Source of the DNA: an uncultured Oscillospiraceae bacterium
Lineage (GTDB): Bacteria; Bacillota; Clostridia; Oscillospirales; Oscillospiraceae
Assembly (NCBI GenBank): GCA_934569225.1
Contig: CAKTKC010000007.1
Location: 1-64,000 of the forward strand
DNA length: 64,000 bases
Direction: 5' to 3'
In this document: piece after piece, positions 7,780-16,552 of the stretch
Layout of the letters: each line of letters opens with the position of its first letter
Numbering within the stretch: the first letter of the stretch is position 1
Position numbers and translations under genes: made by a program
Notes under the pieces: generated by a model
Databases searched by the model: none
What the model was told of the DNA's origin: nothing
Seen by the model: the letters and a program-made list of their open reading frames with translations, nothing else

Positions 7780-8703
7780 TTATTCAAGTTGTTCGGAATC
7801 CAGGAAAATGCTTTCCCTGCGCAGCTTGTCCCAGCGGAATTCCCCCGCAAGCTCCCGGGCGGAAACCGGCTCATTCCGCTCGATCAGCCCGGCGCTGAAA
7901 GCCAGCGTGCCGATGAGGCTTTCCGGGGTGACGCGGGCGCGAAGCTGCCCCAGATCCAGATCTCTGTCCCGCTTGCTCAGGCGGCGGCCGTCCGGGGCAA
8001 GGAGCATGGGGACGTGGGCATACGCCGGGTGGGGGAAGCCCAGAAGCTCCTGCAAGTACATCTGCCGGGGGGCGGAGCTTAATAAATCCATCCCCCGCAC
8101 CACCTCGGTGACGCCCGCTTCTCCGTCGTCCACGGTGACGGCGAGCTGGTAGACGTAGATCCCGTCCGCCCGGCGCACCACCATGTCCCCACAGTTGGTG
8201 GCGAGGTTGCACTCGTAATGCCCCTGCACCCAATCCTCCACCGTCCACACCCTGTCCGGCACCCGAACCCGCCAGGCAGGGGCGCGGTGAAAGGCGGAAC
8301 GCTGCGCTTCCGTCAGATTCCGGCACGTGCCGGGGTAGACGTAGGTGCCGTCGGATAAGTGGGGGGCGTTGACGCTGTGAAGCTGGCTGCGGGTACAGTA
8401 GCAGGGATACAGCAGCCCCATCTGGGCGAACTTGTCAAAATACCTGTCGTAGACGGCGCTGCGCGCGCTCTGGGGCGGCGTCTCCCGGTCGTAGTCCAGA
8501 CCCAGCCAGCGCAGGTCTTCTCGGAGGATTTGCGCGTATTCCTCGCTGGTTCGCTGGGTGTCCAAATTCTCCATCCGGAGAACCATTTCCCCGCCTTTGG
8601 AACGCACGGACAGCCACGCCATCAGCGCCGCGAAGACGTTTCCCAGGTGCATCCGTCCGGAGGGGGTGGGGGCGAAGCGCCCTACGCATTTCAGCTCAGC
8701 CAT
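7780..8703 (-). CDS. gluQ: Glutamyl-Q tRNA(Asp) synthetase-like protein
   Basis: About 307 residues, lacking the tRNA-anticodon domain of full GluRS. It has the class I synthetase blocks FAPTPSGRMHLGNV (HIGH-like) and RRLSKRDRD (KMSKS-like). A zinc pattern CYC...Y-PGTC sits near residue 100, as in E. coli GluQRS. The known family charges queuosine-34 of tRNA-Asp with glutamate. I took the ATG at 8703, with GGTGG upstream; a GTG at 8715 is an alternative. It overlaps the end of the upstream small gene by 13 bp. Confidence 0.83.
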   Translation of the reverse strand: MAELKCVGRFAPTPSGRMHLGNVFAALMAWLSVRSKGGEMVLRMENLDTQRTSEEYAQILREDLRWLGLDYDRETPPQSARSAVYDRYFDKFAQMGLLYPCYCTRSQLHSVNAPHLSDGTYVYPGTCRNLTEAQRSAFHRAPAWRVRVPDRVWTVEDWVQGHYECNLATNCGDMVVRRADGIYVYQLAVTVDDGEAGVTEVVRGMDLLSSAPRQMYLQELLGFPHPAYAHVPMLLAPDGRRLSKRDRDLDLGQLRARVTPESLIGTLAFSAGLIERNEPVSARELAGEFRWDKLRRESIFLDSEQLE

Positions 8704-9029
8704 TTTACCCACCACCAGATGATGCCGGCGATACCGGCCAACTCTCCCAGGAGCAGCAGCACAAGACCGCCGGAACCTTTCTTCCGCTGCTTTTTCCGGC
8801 TTTTGCGGTCGGCGATATAATCCTCCGCGTAATAGGCGTCGTCCGTTTCCTCGTCGTCGTAGACCGTGCGGTCAAAGTCCACGGCGTAGTTGACCGGGCG
8901 GCTGTTGCGGCGGGTGAGGATTTGAAAATCCCCGTCATCCCCGTCAACATCTTCTTCGTCCCAATCTTCTTCCAGAAGCTCGTCTTCCATCTGCTGCAAG
9001 GCCTTGCCGGGGTCGTCAAAGAATCGCAC
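8691..9029 (-). CDS. Small acidic protein with C-terminal membrane anchor, unknown function
   Basis: A 112-residue protein. The first half is very acidic (MEDELLEEDWDEEDVDGDDGD), followed by a basic patch (RKSRKKQRKKGSGG) and a C-terminal hydrophobic segment (LVLLLLGELAGIAGIIWWWV). The layout suggests a tail-anchored membrane protein with its acidic domain in the cytoplasm. I do not recognise the family. Its stop lies inside the start of gluQ, so the two are probably co-transcribed. Confidence 0.6.
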   Translation of the reverse strand: MRFFDDPGKALQQMEDELLEEDWDEEDVDGDDGDFQILTRRNSRPVNYAVDFDRTVYDDEETDDAYYAEDYIADRKSRKKQRKKGSGGLVLLLLGELAGIAGIIWWWVKWLS

Positions 9030-9095
9030 AGTACATCACTCCCTTTGCCCGTTATTGTACCGGATAGCTTTGCAAATGTAAAGCGGATATTTCCT

Positions 9096-9124
9096 TTGAC
9101 GTACAGGCTGCGCTCTGCTATAAT
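9096..9124 (+). promoter_or_regulatory. Promoter of trmB-mnmG
   Basis: TTGACG, 17 bases, TATAAT; the trmB start follows 37 bases later with GGAGGA before it. Confidence 0.82.
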
Positions 9125-9160
9125 AGTACACCGAAATGCGGAAGCTTGGAGGAAGACACC

Positions 9161-9850
9161 ATGAGAATGAGAAAAATGCGGAATCTGGAACCCAGAATGG
9201 AAAAATGCGCCGCCTACCGAATCGACCGGCCGGAGACGCTCCGGGGCAGCTGGCGGAGCCTGAAGCCGGACTGCACGGCGCTGTGGGTGGAGGTCGGCTG
9301 CGGAAAGGGAAAATTCACCGCTGAGACCGCCCAAATTAACCCTGATGTGCTGCTCATCGCCGTGGAGCGGTGCCGGGAGGCCATGGTGGTGGCCATGGAG
9401 AAGGCCAGAGACATGGAGCTGAAAAACGTGTTCTTCATCGACATGGACGTGGCCAAAATGGAGGAGATTTTTGCCGCGGGGGAGATCGACCGGCTGTTCA
9501 TCAACTTCCCCGACCCATGGCCCAGGAAAAAGAACGCCAAGCGCCGTCTGACCCACCGGACATTTCTGGACAAATACTGCCGCACCGTCCGGGAGGGCGG
9601 GGAGATCCACTTCAAGACTGACAACGCCCCTCTGTTTGCCTACAGTCTGGAAGAATTTGCCGCCTGCGGCCTGGAAGTGAAGAACGTCACTCACGATCTG
9701 CACAAGGACGGCATCGTCGGCATCATGACGGGGTACGAAGAGAAATTTCACGCCCTCGGCACCCCCATCAACCGGTGCGAGATCGTGTGCAAGCCCTTTG
9801 TTCTTCCCCCGGAAGGAAAGAAGCAGACGGAGGAACAGGAAGAGGTGTGA
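9161..9850 (+). CDS. trmB: tRNA (guanine-N7-)-methyltransferase
   Basis: A 229-residue SAM-dependent enzyme that methylates G46 of tRNAs. EVGCGKGKFTAETA is the SAM-binding loop. NFPDPWPRKKNAKRRLTHRTFL is the TrmB hallmark, and FKTDNAPLFAYSLEEF follows. The ATG at 9161 was chosen because GGAGGA lies eight bases upstream. It precedes mnmG by 21 bases, and both act on tRNA. Confidence 0.93.
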   Translation: MRMRKMRNLEPRMEKCAAYRIDRPETLRGSWRSLKPDCTALWVEVGCGKGKFTAETAQINPDVLLIAVERCREAMVVAMEKARDMELKNVFFIDMDVAKMEEIFAAGEIDRLFINFPDPWPRKKNAKRRLTHRTFLDKYCRTVREGGEIHFKTDNAPLFAYSLEEFAACGLEVKNVTHDLHKDGIVGIMTGYEEKFHALGTPINRCEIVCKPFVLPPEGKKQTEEQEEV

Positions 9851-9871
9851 CTTCCCACAGGAGGAATCATT

Positions 9872-11743
9872 ATGAGCTATTACGCGGGCAGCTGTGACGT
9901 TGCCGTGATCGGGGCGGGACACGCGGGAATCGAAGCCGCCCTTGCCGCCGCACGGCTGGGCAATCACACCATTCTCTTTACCATCAATCTGGACGCCGTG
10001 GGAAATATGCCCTGCAACCCCGCCATCGGCGGCACCGGAAAGGGGCACCTTGTGCGGGAGCTGGACGCGCTGGGGGGCGAGATGGGCGCGGCGGCTGACC
10101 ATGCCTGCATCCAGTACCGGATGCTCAACCGGGGCAAAGGCCCCGCCGTCCATTCCCTCCGCGCTCAGGCCGACCGGGTAAAATACCGGCAGTATATGAA
10201 GCACACGCTGGAATTGCAGGAAAATCTGGAGCTGAAGCAGGCGCAGATCGTGGAAATCCTGACTGCGGAGGGCGCGGTCACCGGTGTGCGCACCCAGCTG
10301 GGGGCGGAATACGGCGCGAAGGCCGTGGTTATCGCCACGGGAACGTACTTGGACAGCACCGTCATCACCGGCCAGAGCGTCATCCCCTCCGGCCCTGACG
10401 GGATGCACCCCAGCGTGGGACTGGCGGACAATTTGCGCGCTCTTGGGCTGCACCTTCGCCGCTTCAAAACCGGCACGCCCCCCCGGGTCAACCGCCGGAG
10501 CATCGATTTTTCCAAAATGGAGGTGCAGCCGGGGGACGAGACGGCGGAGCCGTTTTCCTTCCGCACCACCCACAAGGTCAACAATTCCGCCGTGTGCTAT
10601 CTGACCTACACCAACGAGGAGACCCACCGCATCATCCGGGAGAATCTGTACCGCAGCCCCATGTACGACGGCACCATCTCCGGCGTGGGTCCCCGGTACT
10701 GCCCCAGCATCGAGACGAAGATCGTCCGCTTTGCGGACAAGCCCCGGCACCAGCTGTTCATCGAACCCTGCGGGCTGGACACCGAGGAAATGTACATTCA
10801 GGGCTTTTCCTCCAGCCTGCCCGAGGACGTGCAGCTTGCCATGCTGCGCACCGTGGCGGGGCTGGAGCACGCGGAAATGATGCGCCCCGCCTACGCAATC
10901 GAATACGAGTGCGTTGACCCCACCCAGCTGAAGCCCACGCTGGAAACGAAGCTGGTTTCCGGCCTGTACGGCGCGGGGCAGTTCAACGGCACCTCCGGCT
11001 ACGAGGAAGCCGCCGCCCAGGGGTTGGTCGCGGGCATCAACGCCGCCCTGAAAATTCAGGGTAGGCCGCCCCTGATCCTCACCCGGGACACCAGCTACAT
11101 CGGCACCCTCATTGACGATCTGGTGACCAAGGGAACGGAGGAACCCTACCGCATTATGACCAGCCGGTCGGAATACCGCCTGCTGCACCGTCAGGACAAC
11201 GCCGACCAGCGTCTGACCCGCATTGGCGGCCAGATCGGCCTGATCCCGCCGGAGCGGGTGCAGGCGGTGGAGGAGAAATACGCCCAGGTGCGCCGGGAGG
11301 TGCAGCGGCTGGAGGGCAGCGGCGTTCCCGCGTCGGAGGCGCTTAACGCCATGCTGGAGCGGAAGGGAACCGCCCCCGTGGCGAACTCCGCCCGTCTGGC
11401 CGACCTTCTGCGCCGTCCCCAGGTGAGCTACGTAGACATCGCCCCCTTCGACCCGGAACGGCCGGAACTGAGCGCTGCCGTCACCGACGAGGTGGAGATT
11501 CAGATCAAGTACGCGGGCTATCTGACCCGGCAGGAAAAGCAGGTGGAGGAATTCAGGAAGGAAGAGGCCCGCCTTCTCCCGGAAAATCTGGACTACGCCG
11601 CCATCCCCGGCCTGCGGCTGGAAGCGCGGGAAAAGCTCGCCGACATTCGTCCGGTCTCTATTGGTCAGGCGGGCAGAATCTCGGGAGTCAGCCCGGCGGA
11701 TATCGCGGTGCTGCTGATCTATCTGGAACAGACAAATGGGTAG
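9872..11743 (+). CDS. mnmG: tRNA uridine-5-carboxymethylaminomethyl modification enzyme MnmG
   Basis: A 623-residue flavoprotein of normal length. [17 protein letters not shown] binds [25 protein letters not shown] is the MnmG signature, and [10 protein letters not shown] and [15 protein letters not shown] are further family blocks. The C-terminal helical domain ([15 protein letters not shown]) should contact MnmE and tRNA. With MnmE it builds the cmnm5 group on U34; mnmE is not in this window. It is co-transcribed with trmB. Confidence 0.97.
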   Translation: MSYYAGSCDVAVIGAGHAGIEAALAAARLGNHTILFTINLDAVGNMPCNPAIGGTGKGHLVRELDALGGEMGAAADHACIQYRMLNRGKGPAVHSLRAQADRVKYRQYMKHTLELQENLELKQAQIVEILTAEGAVTGVRTQLGAEYGAKAVVIATGTYLDSTVITGQSVIPSGPDGMHPSVGLADNLRALGLHLRRFKTGTPPRVNRRSIDFSKMEVQPGDETAEPFSFRTTHKVNNSAVCYLTYTNEETHRIIRENLYRSPMYDGTISGVGPRYCPSIETKIVRFADKPRHQLFIEPCGLDTEEMYIQGFSSSLPEDVQLAMLRTVAGLEHAEMMRPAYAIEYECVDPTQLKPTLETKLVSGLYGAGQFNGTSGYEEAAAQGLVAGINAALKIQGRPPLILTRDTSYIGTLIDDLVTKGTEEPYRIMTSRSEYRLLHRQDNADQRLTRIGGQIGLIPPERVQAVEEKYAQVRREVQRLEGSGVPASEALNAMLERKGTAPVANSARLADLLRRPQVSYVDIAPFDPERPELSAAVTDEVEIQIKYAGYLTRQEKQVEEFRKEEARLLPENLDYAAIPGLRLEAREKLADIRPVSIGQAGRISGVSPADIAVLLIYLEQTNG

Positions 11744-11808
11744 CAGACTGCGTGAATCCAACCCGGACGTGCAATCGGTATTTTTGCTGAAAAAGAATAG
11801 GAGCAACC

Positions 11809-12315
11809 ATGAAACAAAATAGAAAACTGACGAAAGTCTTGCTGATGGTGTATCTGCTGGCGCTGACATGGATCATACTGTTCAAGCTTCAGATGGATTT
11901 TTCCAACCTGCGGGATATGAATTACAGAAGCGTCAACCTTATCCCCTTTGCAGGCTCGGTGATCGTAAACGGCAGGGTGGATGTGTCCGAAATTCTGCTG
12001 AATGTCGCCGCCTTTGTGCCCTTCGGCATTTATGTTTCCATGCTGAAGCCCGATGGGGGATTCTGGAAAAAGGTTTTGCCGATTTTCTGCGTAAGCCTTT
12101 TTTACGAGGTAATGCAGTATGTTCTCGCAATCGGCGGAAGCGATATCACCGACCTGATCGGGAACACATTGGGCGGCGTGGTCGGAATCGGTGTGTTTGC
12201 CGTGTTGTACCGGCTGTTTGGCAGAAAGGTTATCAAAGTTCTGAACGTTCTGGCGCTCATTGGAACGGTTGCCGCAGTTGCGTTCCTGGCATTGCTGGTC
12301 ATTGCGAATCTGTAG
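11809..12315 (+). CDS. VanZ-like family membrane protein
   Basis: 168 residues with four or five hydrophobic segments (KVLLMVYLLALTWIILF, ILLNVAAFVPFGIYVSML, VVGIGVFAVLYRLF, ALIGTVAAVAFLALLVIANL). NLIPFAGS and LNVAAFVPFGIY together with YEVMQYVLAIGGSDITDLIGNTLGG match the VanZ family pattern. VanZ gives low-level teicoplanin resistance in enterococci; most chromosomal members have no known role. The ATG follows AATAGGAGCAACC. Confidence 0.85.
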   Translation: MKQNRKLTKVLLMVYLLALTWIILFKLQMDFSNLRDMNYRSVNLIPFAGSVIVNGRVDVSEILLNVAAFVPFGIYVSMLKPDGGFWKKVLPIFCVSLFYEVMQYVLAIGGSDITDLIGNTLGGVVGIGVFAVLYRLFGRKVIKVLNVLALIGTVAAVAFLALLVIANL

Positions 12316-12383
12316 ACAGCAACAGCGGGTTGCTTGCCAGCGTGGGAATCCTGTGGTACAGTTATGCCAAGGAGGTGCTTTTC

Positions 12384-12821
12384 ATGGATACAAAGGATGT
12401 TTTGTATAACTTAAGAGCAAAAAAGGGACTGTCTCAGGACGAGCTGGCGGAAAAAGTTTTTGTCACGCGGCAGGCGGTGTCCCGCTGGGAAACCGGGGAA
12501 ACGACGCCGAATGTGGAGACTTTGAAGCTGCTGTCAAAATTCTACGATGTTTCCATCAACACGCTGCTGGGTTCTCCCAGACAGCTGATCTGTCAGTGCT
12601 GCGGAATGCCGCTGGAGGATTCCACCCTAAGCCGGGAAACCGACGGTTCTTTCAACGAGGAATACTGCAAGTGGTGCTACGCGGACGGGAAGTTTACCTA
12701 TTCCAGCAAGGAGCAGCTGATCGATTTCTGCGCAAAGCACATGGCAAGCGAAAGCTGGCCGGAGCAGCAGGTTCGCGCCCATATGGAAGCGCTGGTTCCC
12801 ACATTGAAGCACTGGAAGTAA
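12384..12821 (+). CDS. XRE-family regulator with C-terminal zinc ribbon
   Basis: A 145-residue protein. Residues 1-60 are a Cro/C1-type helix-turn-helix (LYNLRAKKGLSQDELAEKVFVTRQAVSRWETGETTPNVETLKLLSKFYDV). Residues about 73-105 hold CQCCGMP and EEYCKWCYADG, a four-Cys zinc ribbon of the kind found fused to such regulators in Clostridia. The C-terminus (MASESWPEQQVRAHMEALVPTLKHWK) is helical. DNA binding is secure by family; ligand and targets are unknown. AAGGAGGTG precedes the ATG. Repeat copy B starts seven bases after the stop. Confidence 0.85.
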   Translation: MDTKDVLYNLRAKKGLSQDELAEKVFVTRQAVSRWETGETTPNVETLKLLSKFYDVSINTLLGSPRQLICQCCGMPLEDSTLSRETDGSFNEEYCKWCYADGKFTYSSKEQLIDFCAKHMASESWPEQQVRAHMEALVPTLKHWK

Positions 12822-12827
12822 TCGCAG

Positions 12828-13010
12828 CCCCCTTGCCTCTCCCTGTGGGAGAGGTGGCCGAGCGAAGCGAGGACGGAGAGGGGAAAACAGGGTGCAATAC
12901 CCTCTCAGTCACCTACGGTGACAGCTCTCCCAGAGGGAGAGCCAAGGGGGTGTACCCCGGCACGAGAAATGGAGCGTATCGGTAAAGATACGCTCCATTC
13001 GCTGTTTTAC
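12828..13010 (+). repeat. Palindromic intergenic repeat, copy B
   Basis: Starts CCCCCTTGCCTCTCCC and ends its core with GGGAGAGCCAAGGGGG at 12950, with inner hairpins GGTGACAGC-type and CTCTCCC...GGGAGAG. An AATGGAGCGTATC hairpin and GCTGTTTTAC then follow to 13010. It is nearly the reverse complement of 6439-6620, and the core also matches 25167-25287. No coding capacity is seen. Confidence 0.8.
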
Positions 13011-13053
13011 GACTGCCTATAAAAGTCAGACAGAGGCTTTTGTATGCCCTTTG

Positions 13054-14364
13054 TTACCGTCTCCCTCCGAAGGGGTAGCTGTTCCAGCCGCCGCTCTGGC
13101 TGTCGGAGACGGCCTGCTGGGTCTGCTCGTTGGCCAGCGCCGACTGGACTTGCTCGCCTACGGTGACGGTCAGCTCGATGGTCGAGCCCTGACGGTAGAC
13201 GGTCATGGCCAGCGTGTCGCCAACGGCGGCCGCGCTTACCAGACTGACCAGGTCGCTGCTTCCGGTGATCTCCGTGCCGTTGACCCGGGTGATGACGTCA
13301 CCCGCCTGAAGCCCGGCCTTAGCAGCGGGGGAATCATCGGAAACGGACTGGACGGCCGCACCGGCGGGGATGCCGTAGAGCTGGGTCTGCTGGTTCACGT
13401 CGGAAACGCTGACGCCCACGTAGGGTTTGGAGATATAGCCCTTTTCAATGATGCTCTTCACGATGGAAAGGACATGGTTGATGGGGATGGCGAAGCCGAT
13501 GTTGTCGATGGACGCGGAAGAGGACGAAGAGCTGGAATATTTGGCGTTGGTGATGCCGATGACCTCACCGTAGAGGTTAAACAGCGCACCGCCGGAGTTG
13601 CCGGAGTTGATGGCGCAGTCCGTCTGAATGAGATCCATGGTCAGGGAATTGGAGAGGGTGACCTCCCGATCCTTGGCGCTGACGAGACCGGCGGTGAGGG
13701 AGAAGGTCAGCTCGCCCAGCGGGTTGCCGATGGCCACCACGCTGTCGCCCACGTTCAGGTTGTCGGAGTCGCCCAGAACCACCGGGGACAGCCCCTCGGC
13801 GTCCACCTTCAGGACGGCCACGTCGTTGCTTTCGTCGTAGCCGATGAGGGTCGCGTCATAGGTGTCGCCGTTGTACATGGCTACGGTGATGCTGTTGGAG
13901 TTTTCCACCACGTGGTAGTTGGTCAGGATATAGCCGTCCTCGGTGAGGATGAAGCCGGAACCGGCCGCTGCGGAGGTGGTCTGGAAGCCCCAGTAGTTGG
14001 TGGTGATGGAGGTGGTGATGCCGACGGTGGAATTGACGTTGGCGGCGTAAACCTCTGCGGCGGTCATTTCCTTGCCGGAGTCCACGGTGACGGTGTTCAG
14101 GACGCTCTTTTCCCGGATGCCCTGAAGCATGGCGGTTTCGTTCTTGCTTACCGTGCCGGTCTGGCCGCGGCTGCTTTCATACCAGATGACGCCGCCCGCG
14201 CCCAGAGCGCCGCCCAGCAGGGCGAATACCAGCGCCAGCGCGCAGATGTGAAAGCCTAAGCGGTTTTTCTTCTCCCGCTTCTTCGGCGTGGGAGACGTGT
14301 AGACGGGGATCTCCTGAGAAGGATTTTCGTAAGAGTTGTTGGAATCGTAGAATTGTTCATCCAT
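13054..14364 (-). CDS. HtrA/DegP-like membrane-anchored serine protease
   Basis: A 436-residue protein with a polar N-terminus, a membrane anchor at about residues 37-61 (LGFHICALALVFALLGGALGAGGVIW), a trypsin-like domain and one PDZ domain. The triad residues are His in LTNYHVVENS, Asp in DESNDVAVLKVD and Ser in INSGNSGGALFN. The PDZ part is PYVGVSVSDVNQ...GLQAGDVITRVNGTEITG. The active domain faces outside and degrades or repairs misfolded surface proteins. It is divergent from a two-component system and shares an operator-like pattern with it, which suggests envelope-stress control as for CssRS-HtrA in Bacillus. Confidence 0.92.
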   Translation of the reverse strand: MDEQFYDSNNSYENPSQEIPVYTSPTPKKREKKNRLGFHICALALVFALLGGALGAGGVIWYESSRGQTGTVSKNETAMLQGIREKSVLNTVTVDSGKEMTAAEVYAANVNSTVGITTSITTNYWGFQTTSAAAGSGFILTEDGYILTNYHVVENSNSITVAMYNGDTYDATLIGYDESNDVAVLKVDAEGLSPVVLGDSDNLNVGDSVVAIGNPLGELTFSLTAGLVSAKDREVTLSNSLTMDLIQTDCAINSGNSGGALFNLYGEVIGITNAKYSSSSSSSASIDNIGFAIPINHVLSIVKSIIEKGYISKPYVGVSVSDVNQQTQLYGIPAGAAVQSVSDDSPAAKAGLQAGDVITRVNGTEITGSSDLVSLVSAAAVGDTLAMTVYRQGSTIELTVTVGEQVQSALANEQTQQAVSDSQSGGWNSYPFGGRR

Positions 14365-14398
14365 AATGGTTTGCTTCCTTTCATGTTTCATTGCCCAC

Positions 14399-14430
14399 AG
14401 AATAGCACTTGATCCTGAATAGAATCTGAA
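14399..14430 (-). promoter_or_regulatory. Promoter of the HtrA gene with tandem TTCAG operator
   Basis: On the minus strand two TTCAG boxes lie 11 bp apart (14430-14426 and 14419-14415), then ten bases, then a -10 box TATTCT (14404-14399). There is no -35 box; the tandem boxes occupy its place, as OmpR/PhoB-class activators do. Confidence 0.6.
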
Positions 14431-14473
14431 AAAATCGGCGGCAGGTTGTAAAAGAACTGTTAACAAACAGGAT

Positions 14474-14505
14474 TTCAGTTCCAATTCAGGATTATTTGGT
14501 ATTAT
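14474..14505 (+). promoter_or_regulatory. Promoter of the two-component system with tandem TTCAG operator
   Basis: TTCAG at 14474 and at 14485 (11-bp period), then ten bases, then TATTAT at 14500 (a TATAAT at 14503 overlaps it). The layout is the same as on the other side of this divergent region. Confidence 0.6.
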
Positions 14506-14536
14506 AATGAAAACGAAATTTATGGAGGCATGCAAT

Positions 14537-15211
14537 ATGAAAATTCTGGTAATCGAAGACGAAAAGCTGCTGGCCGATTCCATCAAGACCCTTCTGGAAG
14601 GGAAGGGCTTTGAGGTGGAGGTGGCCTACGACGGCGAGACCGGCGCGGAATATGCCGAGCTGGGGATTTACGATCTGCTGATCCTGGATGTGATGATGCC
14701 CAAAATGGATGGCTATCAGGTCGCCCGGGAGGTGCGCGCCAAGCGCTGCACCACGTCCATCCTCATGCTGACGGCAAAGTCCGCCGTGGAAGACCGGATC
14801 TACGGCCTGAATTCCGGCGCGGACTATTATCTGACCAAGCCCTTCGACACCCGGGAGCTGCTGGCCTGCATCAACGCCCTTCTGCGCCGTCAGGGCAAGC
14901 AGGTGGACGAGCTGGTGTTCGGCAATACTTCCCTTGACCTGGACACCTGTACACTGGTCTGCGGCGGGAAAAGCGTGCGGCTGTCCGCCCGGGAGTTTGA
15001 TGTGATGCGGTTTCTGCTTCAGGCGCAGGATCGGATATTGTCGAAGGAAATGATCCTAGCCCGGGTGTGGGGCTACGATTCCAACGCAGTGGAAAACCAT
15101 GTGGAGGTCTATGTGGGCTTTTTGAGAAAGAAGCTCAGCGCCATCAATTCCAATGTACGCATTGAGGCCGTCCGGCGTCTGGGGTATCGTCTGGAGGTGG
15201 CGGAAGCATGA
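14537..15211 (+). CDS. OmpR/PhoB-family response regulator
   Basis: 224 residues: a receiver domain (MKILVIEDEKLLADS; phospho-acceptor Asp51 in LLILDVMMPKMDGY; Lys in YLTKPFDTREL) and a C-terminal winged helix (SVRLSAREFDVMRFLL, ILARVWGYDSNAVENHVEVYVGFLRKKL). Phosphorylation by the downstream kinase should make it bind DNA as a tandem dimer. The ATG at 14537 follows GGAGG at 14524. It overlaps the kinase gene by ATGA. The TTCAG repeats upstream suggest autoregulation. Confidence 0.93.
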   Translation: MKILVIEDEKLLADSIKTLLEGKGFEVEVAYDGETGAEYAELGIYDLLILDVMMPKMDGYQVAREVRAKRCTTSILMLTAKSAVEDRIYGLNSGADYYLTKPFDTRELLACINALLRRQGKQVDELVFGNTSLDLDTCTLVCGGKSVRLSAREFDVMRFLLQAQDRILSKEMILARVWGYDSNAVENHVEVYVGFLRKKLSAINSNVRIEAVRRLGYRLEVAEA

Positions 15212-16413
15212 TTCGCCGACTGAGAGTCAAATTCATCTGCATCAATATGGCCATCGTCACCGTTATGATGCTGGCGATTCTCGGAATGCTGCTTCACTTT
15301 ACCCGGGACGATCTGGAACAGCAGAGCATCCGGGTGATGCAGAGCGTCATGGAGGATCGCGCCTATCCCAGCCGCCCGGGGGAATTTCCCAGGCAGGCGC
15401 AGCTCCCTTATTTCTATGTAAGCGTCAATACCCTGGGCGAGCTGTCCGCCAGCTTCGGCGGCTATTATGACCTGACGGACACGGAGGCCATTCAGCAGAT
15501 CATCACCCTGGCGCTGAATTCCGGCGAGGACACCGGTATCCTGAAGGACTACAGTCTGCGCTTTCAGAAACGCACCACGCCCTTCGGCCAGACCATCGTC
15601 TTTGTGGATATGTCCAGCGAGCTTGCCACCATGCGCAGTCTGACGGATACCTGTATCCTCATCGGCGTGCTGGGCTTTGCCGTGTTCCTGGGGCTGTCCT
15701 TCCTGCTGGCAAGGTGGGCGGTGAAGCCGGTGGAGACGGCGTGGAACCAACAGCGCCAGTTCGTGGCGGACGCCTCCCATGAGCTGAAAACGCCCCTGAC
15801 GGTGATTCTGACCAACGCGGAACTTTTGCAGGAGCCGGAGTACGACGAACAGGCGCGCAGCCGGTTCGTGGACAGCATTATGACCATGTCCCACCAGATG
15901 CGGGGGCTGGTGGAAAGCCTGCTGGAGCTGGCGCGGGTGGACAACGGCGGGCAGAATATGGTCTTTTCCCGCCTGAATTTCAGCGAGCTGGTAAGCGACG
16001 CCCTGCTCCCCTTCGAGCCGGTGTACTTTGAGAAGGGTCTGACGCTGGAAAGCAATGTGGAGGAAAACCTCTTTGTCAAGGGTAGTCAGCAGCACTTAAA
16101 ACAGGTGGCGGACATCCTGCTGGACAACGCATCCAAGTACGCTTCCGCTGATTCCACGGTGCGGGTTATCCTGCGGCGGCAGGGGAGCCACTGCCTGCTC
16201 TCCGTGGCAAGCGCCGGGGACGCCATATCCAAGGAGGACTTGAAGAACATTTTCAAGCGGTTTTACCGCATGGACAAGGCCAGAAGCATGAACCACAGCT
16301 ACGGCCTGGGACTGTCCATTGCGGACAGCATCGTGGGGAAGCACGGCGGCAAAATCTGGGCGGAAAGCGCGGACGGGATCAATACCTTCTTTGTCCAGCT
16401 TCCTGCGGCGTAA
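15208..16413 (+). CDS. Membrane sensor histidine kinase
   Basis: 401 residues. A first membrane segment lies at about 9-30 and a second at about 148-168, framing an extracellular sensor of some 115 residues. HAMP-like sequence is minimal. The dimerisation domain carries His191 in FVADASHELKTPL. The ATPase domain has the N box (ILLDNASKYAS) and G box (GLGLSIADSIVGKHGGKIW). It phosphorylates the preceding regulator. Because the HtrA protease gene is adjacent and shares an operator, I infer that it senses envelope or secretion stress; the signal is not visible in the sequence. Confidence 0.92.
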   Translation: MIRRLRVKFICINMAIVTVMMLAILGMLLHFTRDDLEQQSIRVMQSVMEDRAYPSRPGEFPRQAQLPYFYVSVNTLGELSASFGGYYDLTDTEAIQQIITLALNSGEDTGILKDYSLRFQKRTTPFGQTIVFVDMSSELATMRSLTDTCILIGVLGFAVFLGLSFLLARWAVKPVETAWNQQRQFVADASHELKTPLTVILTNAELLQEPEYDEQARSRFVDSIMTMSHQMRGLVESLLELARVDNGGQNMVFSRLNFSELVSDALLPFEPVYFEKGLTLESNVEENLFVKGSQQHLKQVADILLDNASKYASADSTVRVILRRQGSHCLLSVASAGDAISKEDLKNIFKRFYRMDKARSMNHSYGLGLSIADSIVGKHGGKIWAESADGINTFFVQLPAA

Positions 16414-16418
16414 ATCTT

Positions 16419-16450
16419 AGCCGGGACGGCACCGCCGTCCCGGCTTCGTT
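16419..16450 (+). terminator. Terminator of the two-component operon
   Basis: GCCGGGACGGC and GCCGTCCCGGC form an 11-bp perfect stem around ACC, followed by TTCGTTTATT. Confidence 0.8.
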
Positions 16451-16474
16451 TATTCACAGACACGTAACATTTTT

Positions 16475-16506
16475 TTAAGAGTCCTTTCAGCTTCCGGTAC
16501 TATAAT
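16475..16506 (+). promoter_or_regulatory. Promoter of the ABC/Gld operon with TTAAG-TTCAG boxes
   Basis: TTAAG at 16475 and TTCAG at 16486 (11-bp period), then ten bases, then TATAAT at 16501. No -35 box is present. The geometry equals that of the two promoters near 14.4-14.5 kb, suggesting control by the same response regulator. Confidence 0.55.
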
Positions 16507-16552
16507 CGGAAGCGAGTATGGGCAGCGCCCACCGGGCAAAGCCCAGCATTAA

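Noticed and set aside
8705-11869. Very long open frame (1054 codons) on the minus strand opposite trmB and mnmG
   Set aside because: It is antisense to two certain genes; the product is His/Gln/Gly-rich with no domain. It arises from high GC third positions.
13051-14259. Open frame of 402 codons on the plus strand opposite the HtrA gene
   Set aside because: Asp/Gly/Val-rich shadow of a real protease gene, without a ribosome-binding site.
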